This document shows, piece after piece, positions 14,801 to 15,480 of a stretch of DNA of 15,480 nt. Within the stretch, counting starts at the first letter, position 1, and every line of letters starts with the position of its first letter. This DNA is from Sphingobacteriaceae bacterium (GTDB lineage: Bacteria; Bacteroidota; Bacteroidia; B-17B0; Aurantibacillaceae), in the NCBI GenBank assembly GCA_025360355.1, contig JANYCL010000355.1, positions 1 through 15,480 on the forward strand, in the 5' to 3' direction. Both the position numbers and the translations under genes were made by a program. The notes beneath the pieces are model-generated. The model saw only the letters and a program-made list of their open reading frames with translations. It had not been told where the DNA came from and made no database searches.

Positions 14801-15371
14801 TTATGCGAAAAAAGATTGGACAACCGCACGCGCCGGTTTTAAAGAAGCGCTAGGAATAAAACCTGATGAACAATATCCAAAAGACAAATTGGATGCATTA
14901 GATAAAATTGCTGTTGCAATTAAAAATGCCGCAACAAATACTGTTGTCGCGACTAACACAGTCGCTGCACCAACAGCCGACGATAAATACAAAGCGGCTA
15001 TTAAAAAAGGTGATGATAATTTCAATGTAAAAAATTACAAGCCTGCAAAAAAATTGTACGAAGAAGCTTTGATCTGGAAAGGCGGCGACGAATATGCAAT
15101 GGGTAAACTTGCTGAAATCGAAAAAATGTTAAACGGAGATGCGAACACCGGACTAGATGAACGTAAAAAAGCATTGCTTGCAAAATATCCTCCGGGTGTT
15201 ACTGAAGAAACCATTAATGGTAATGGTGTTGTGATCATCCAGCGCGTTGTTGTAAAAGATAATGATGTGTGGGTGTTCCAGAAAAAAATATTCAGCTGGG
15301 GCGGTATTGCTTTTTTCAGGGATAATACGCCAATTATTGAACTCACATTTGAGGCCGAAACCAAACCATAA
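11862..15371 (+). CDS. Secreted/envelope protein with carboxypeptidase-regulatory-like domain and 13 TPR-like repeats
   Basis: This 1169-residue protein begins with a signal peptide (1 to about 19, MNIRLLVIFFSFIAYFVSG). A beta-sandwich resembling the carboxypeptidase regulatory-like domain follows (about 32-105: LHVGGFVTNLKGNGMPGVSV, TTDGTGKYDFDL). After a linker and a short helical stretch, 13 repeats run from about 182 to 1088, each with a TPR core of the form AIKKGDDAF..K.W..A...Y.EAL..KP and a third helix EQYPKDKIAAIDKAIADE. Ala/Lys/Glu-rich linkers separate them. The last 70 residues form a distinct beta-rich module (YPPGVTEETINGNGVVIIQ, WVFQKKIFSWGGIAFF). It has no OmpA domain, lipobox or recognisable T9SS tail. 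It probably acts in the periplasm or at the envelope as a scaffold; the actual role is unknown. The next gene starts within its stop. Confidence 0.82.
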   Translation: MNIRLLVIFFSFIAYFVSGQVAVPTATQTFPLHVGGFVTNLKGNGMPGVSVVVNQGGKILNTVTTDGTGKYDFDLPLNFDYSIVVSKPGMATKKYAVSTRGVPPEKATSKFSSVEASLTLFEKLDGVDYSLLNQPLNKYTYNPTKDNFEYDKGYLDQMLGGLQNLMAAIQNELKKREDIEANYAATIKAADKAFQKNDWPGAKADYQSALAMKPNESWPKAQLAQIDKVIAEQAALNKKKEDDAKKAGEDAIKKKAEEDLNNKYLAAIKKGDDGFGKKDWAVAKAGYNEALSYKAAETYPKNQLAAIEKAIADAAKNKADADAKAALDAKYAVAIKKGDDGFAAKTWAAAKAAYTEALGVKPTEQYPKDKIAAIDKLLADEANAAKNKADIDAKYLAAIKKGDDGFAAKSWIAAKAGYQEALGVKPTEQYPKDKIAAIDKSIADEAAAKAKADADAAAKAALDAKYAAAIKKGDDAFATKTWVAAKAGYTEALGVKPAEQYPKDKIAAIDKAIADENANKSKAELDAKYAAALKKGDDAFATKTWVAAKAGYTEALGIKPAEQYPKDKIAAIDKAIADEAAAKAKADGDAKTKAELEAKYLAAIKKGDDAFATKDWTTARGGYTEALGYKSGEKYPKDQIALIDKNLGDAAAAKAKADADAAAKAKAEADAAAKLAADAKTKAELEAKYAAAIKKGDDAFTAKTWATARTGYNEALGFKPTEQYPKDRLAAIDKAIADEKNNMDAAAKAKAEAELKAKYDAAIKKGDDGFAAKSWLASKGAYNEALGYKPTEKYPKDQIALIDKALADELANKSKSEADAAAKAALEAKYQAAIKKGDAAFAKKDWPTARGGYNEALGIKANEQYPKDKLAAIDKAIEDEKNNMDASAKAKAEAELNAKYQAAIKKGDAAFLKKDWPNARSGFNEALGFKPAEQYPKDRLAAIDKAIADEKNNMDAAAKAKAEAELNAKYLAAIKKGDDAYAKKDWTTARAGFKEALGIKPDEQYPKDKLDALDKIAVAIKNAATNTVVATNTVAAPTADDKYKAAIKKGDDNFNVKNYKPAKKLYEEALIWKGGDEYAMGKLAEIEKMLNGDANTGLDERKKALLAKYPPGVTEETINGNGVVIIQRVVVKDNDVWVFQKKIFSWGGIAFFRDNTPIIELTFEAETKP
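12405..15125 (+). repeat. Thirteen in-frame tandem TPR-like coding repeats with Ala/Lys-rich linkers
   Basis: Units start at approximately residues 182 and 263 and then at each KY.AAIKKGD, the last at 1042 (base 14985). In each unit Gly of KKGD and Pro of KP are 24 residues apart, matching TPR positions 8 and 32. Period varies from about 60 to 90 residues because the linkers vary. Units 5 and 6 are nearly identical (about two differences over their shared 52 residues), and bases such as GGTGATGATGCATTCGCGAC recur exactly in both. The first and last units are the most divergent. Confidence 0.9.
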
Positions 15372-15480
15372 TGAATCTTTCAATTAAACCGGAAGTACGC
15401 GAAGAGATCAGGTGCTGTGTTTGTAATAATTCAGATCCGGAAAAATTTACACCTGTTTACGATAGAGAAAAATTTGCTGT
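15371..15480 (+). CDS. Partial CDS with N-terminal Cys cluster, possibly a SAM-dependent methyltransferase
   Basis: An ATG overlaps the TAA of the repeat-protein gene (TAATG), and the frame is open for 36 codons to the window end. The visible peptide starts MNLSIKPEVREEIRCCVC and continues with NNSDPEKFTPVYDREKFAV. A short CxxC-type knuckle followed by a ..F..VYDREKF.. segment resembles the start of class I methyltransferases that have an N-terminal zinc-knuckle, but the SAM-binding motif would lie outside the window. The TAATG overlap suggests translational coupling with the upstream gene. The existence of the gene is likely; its function is tentative. Confidence 0.5.
   Translation, partial: MNLSIKPEVREEIRCCVCNNSDPEKFTPVYDREKFA

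Noticed and set aside
12405..15125. Tandem repeats considered as a CRISPR array or non-coding satellite
   Set aside because: The repeats stay in one reading frame for over 900 codons, differ mainly by conservative amino acid changes, have variable spacing and encode a TPR consensus.
12476..15364. Many minus-strand open frames of 60-109 codons lying across the repeat gene
   Set aside because: They are antisense to a clear repeat-coding gene, share its repeating composition (rich in Phe, Ser, Ala, Cys or Leu, His), have no family motifs, and arise because the sense codons rarely give stops on the other strand.

Overview
The window looks like a chromosomal segment of a Bacteroidota bacterium, probably from the Flavobacteriales, Sphingobacteriales or Chitinophagales side. 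It is AT-rich. Several upstream regions carry perfect copies of the Bacteroidota -7 box TAnnTTTG and show no clear Shine-Dalgarno sequences. It also has a DUF3467 gene, an OmpA protein with TPR and PD40 repeats, and a TGTCA..TCGAGCG..AGTCGAGA inverted repeat of the kind scattered between genes in this phylum. I see no tRNA, rRNA, insertion sequence, CRISPR array or prophage, and no gene-free stretch above 300 bases.

Layout. Bases 1-166 (minus) are the first 55 codons of an alpha-oxoamine-synthase-like PLP enzyme. A divergent promoter palindrome follows. Bases 309-2294 (plus) hold three overlapping genes: a class IV aminotransferase, pyrF and a DUF3467 protein. An inverted repeat at 2299-2357 separates these from a tightly packed minus-strand run at 2341-7980. 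In transcription order this run is anmK, crcB, a TPR/PD40/OmpA protein, yhhQ, a rhomboid protease and a PhnP-like metallo-beta-lactamase hydrolase, with gaps of only 1-11 bases. From a second divergent promoter region an acyl-CoA dehydrogenase and a cystathionine beta-synthase run rightward (8093-10651). They meet a leftward FAD oxidoreductase (10648-11805) in a 4-base convergent overlap. Bases 11862-15371 encode a secreted 1169-residue protein with a carboxypeptidase-regulatory-like domain and 13 TPR-like repeats. The next gene, possibly a methyltransferase, starts inside its stop codon and runs off the window.

Most of the content is housekeeping: pyrimidine synthesis, murein recycling, fluoride export, queuosine precursor uptake, acyl-CoA oxidation and sulfur amino acid metabolism. 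The two envelope-type proteins, the OmpA/PD40 protein and the 13-repeat protein, are the least explained parts. The repeat protein shows recent internal duplication, including a two-unit higher-order pattern, and is the best candidate for something not well described. I found no convincing defence, mobile or biosynthetic system.
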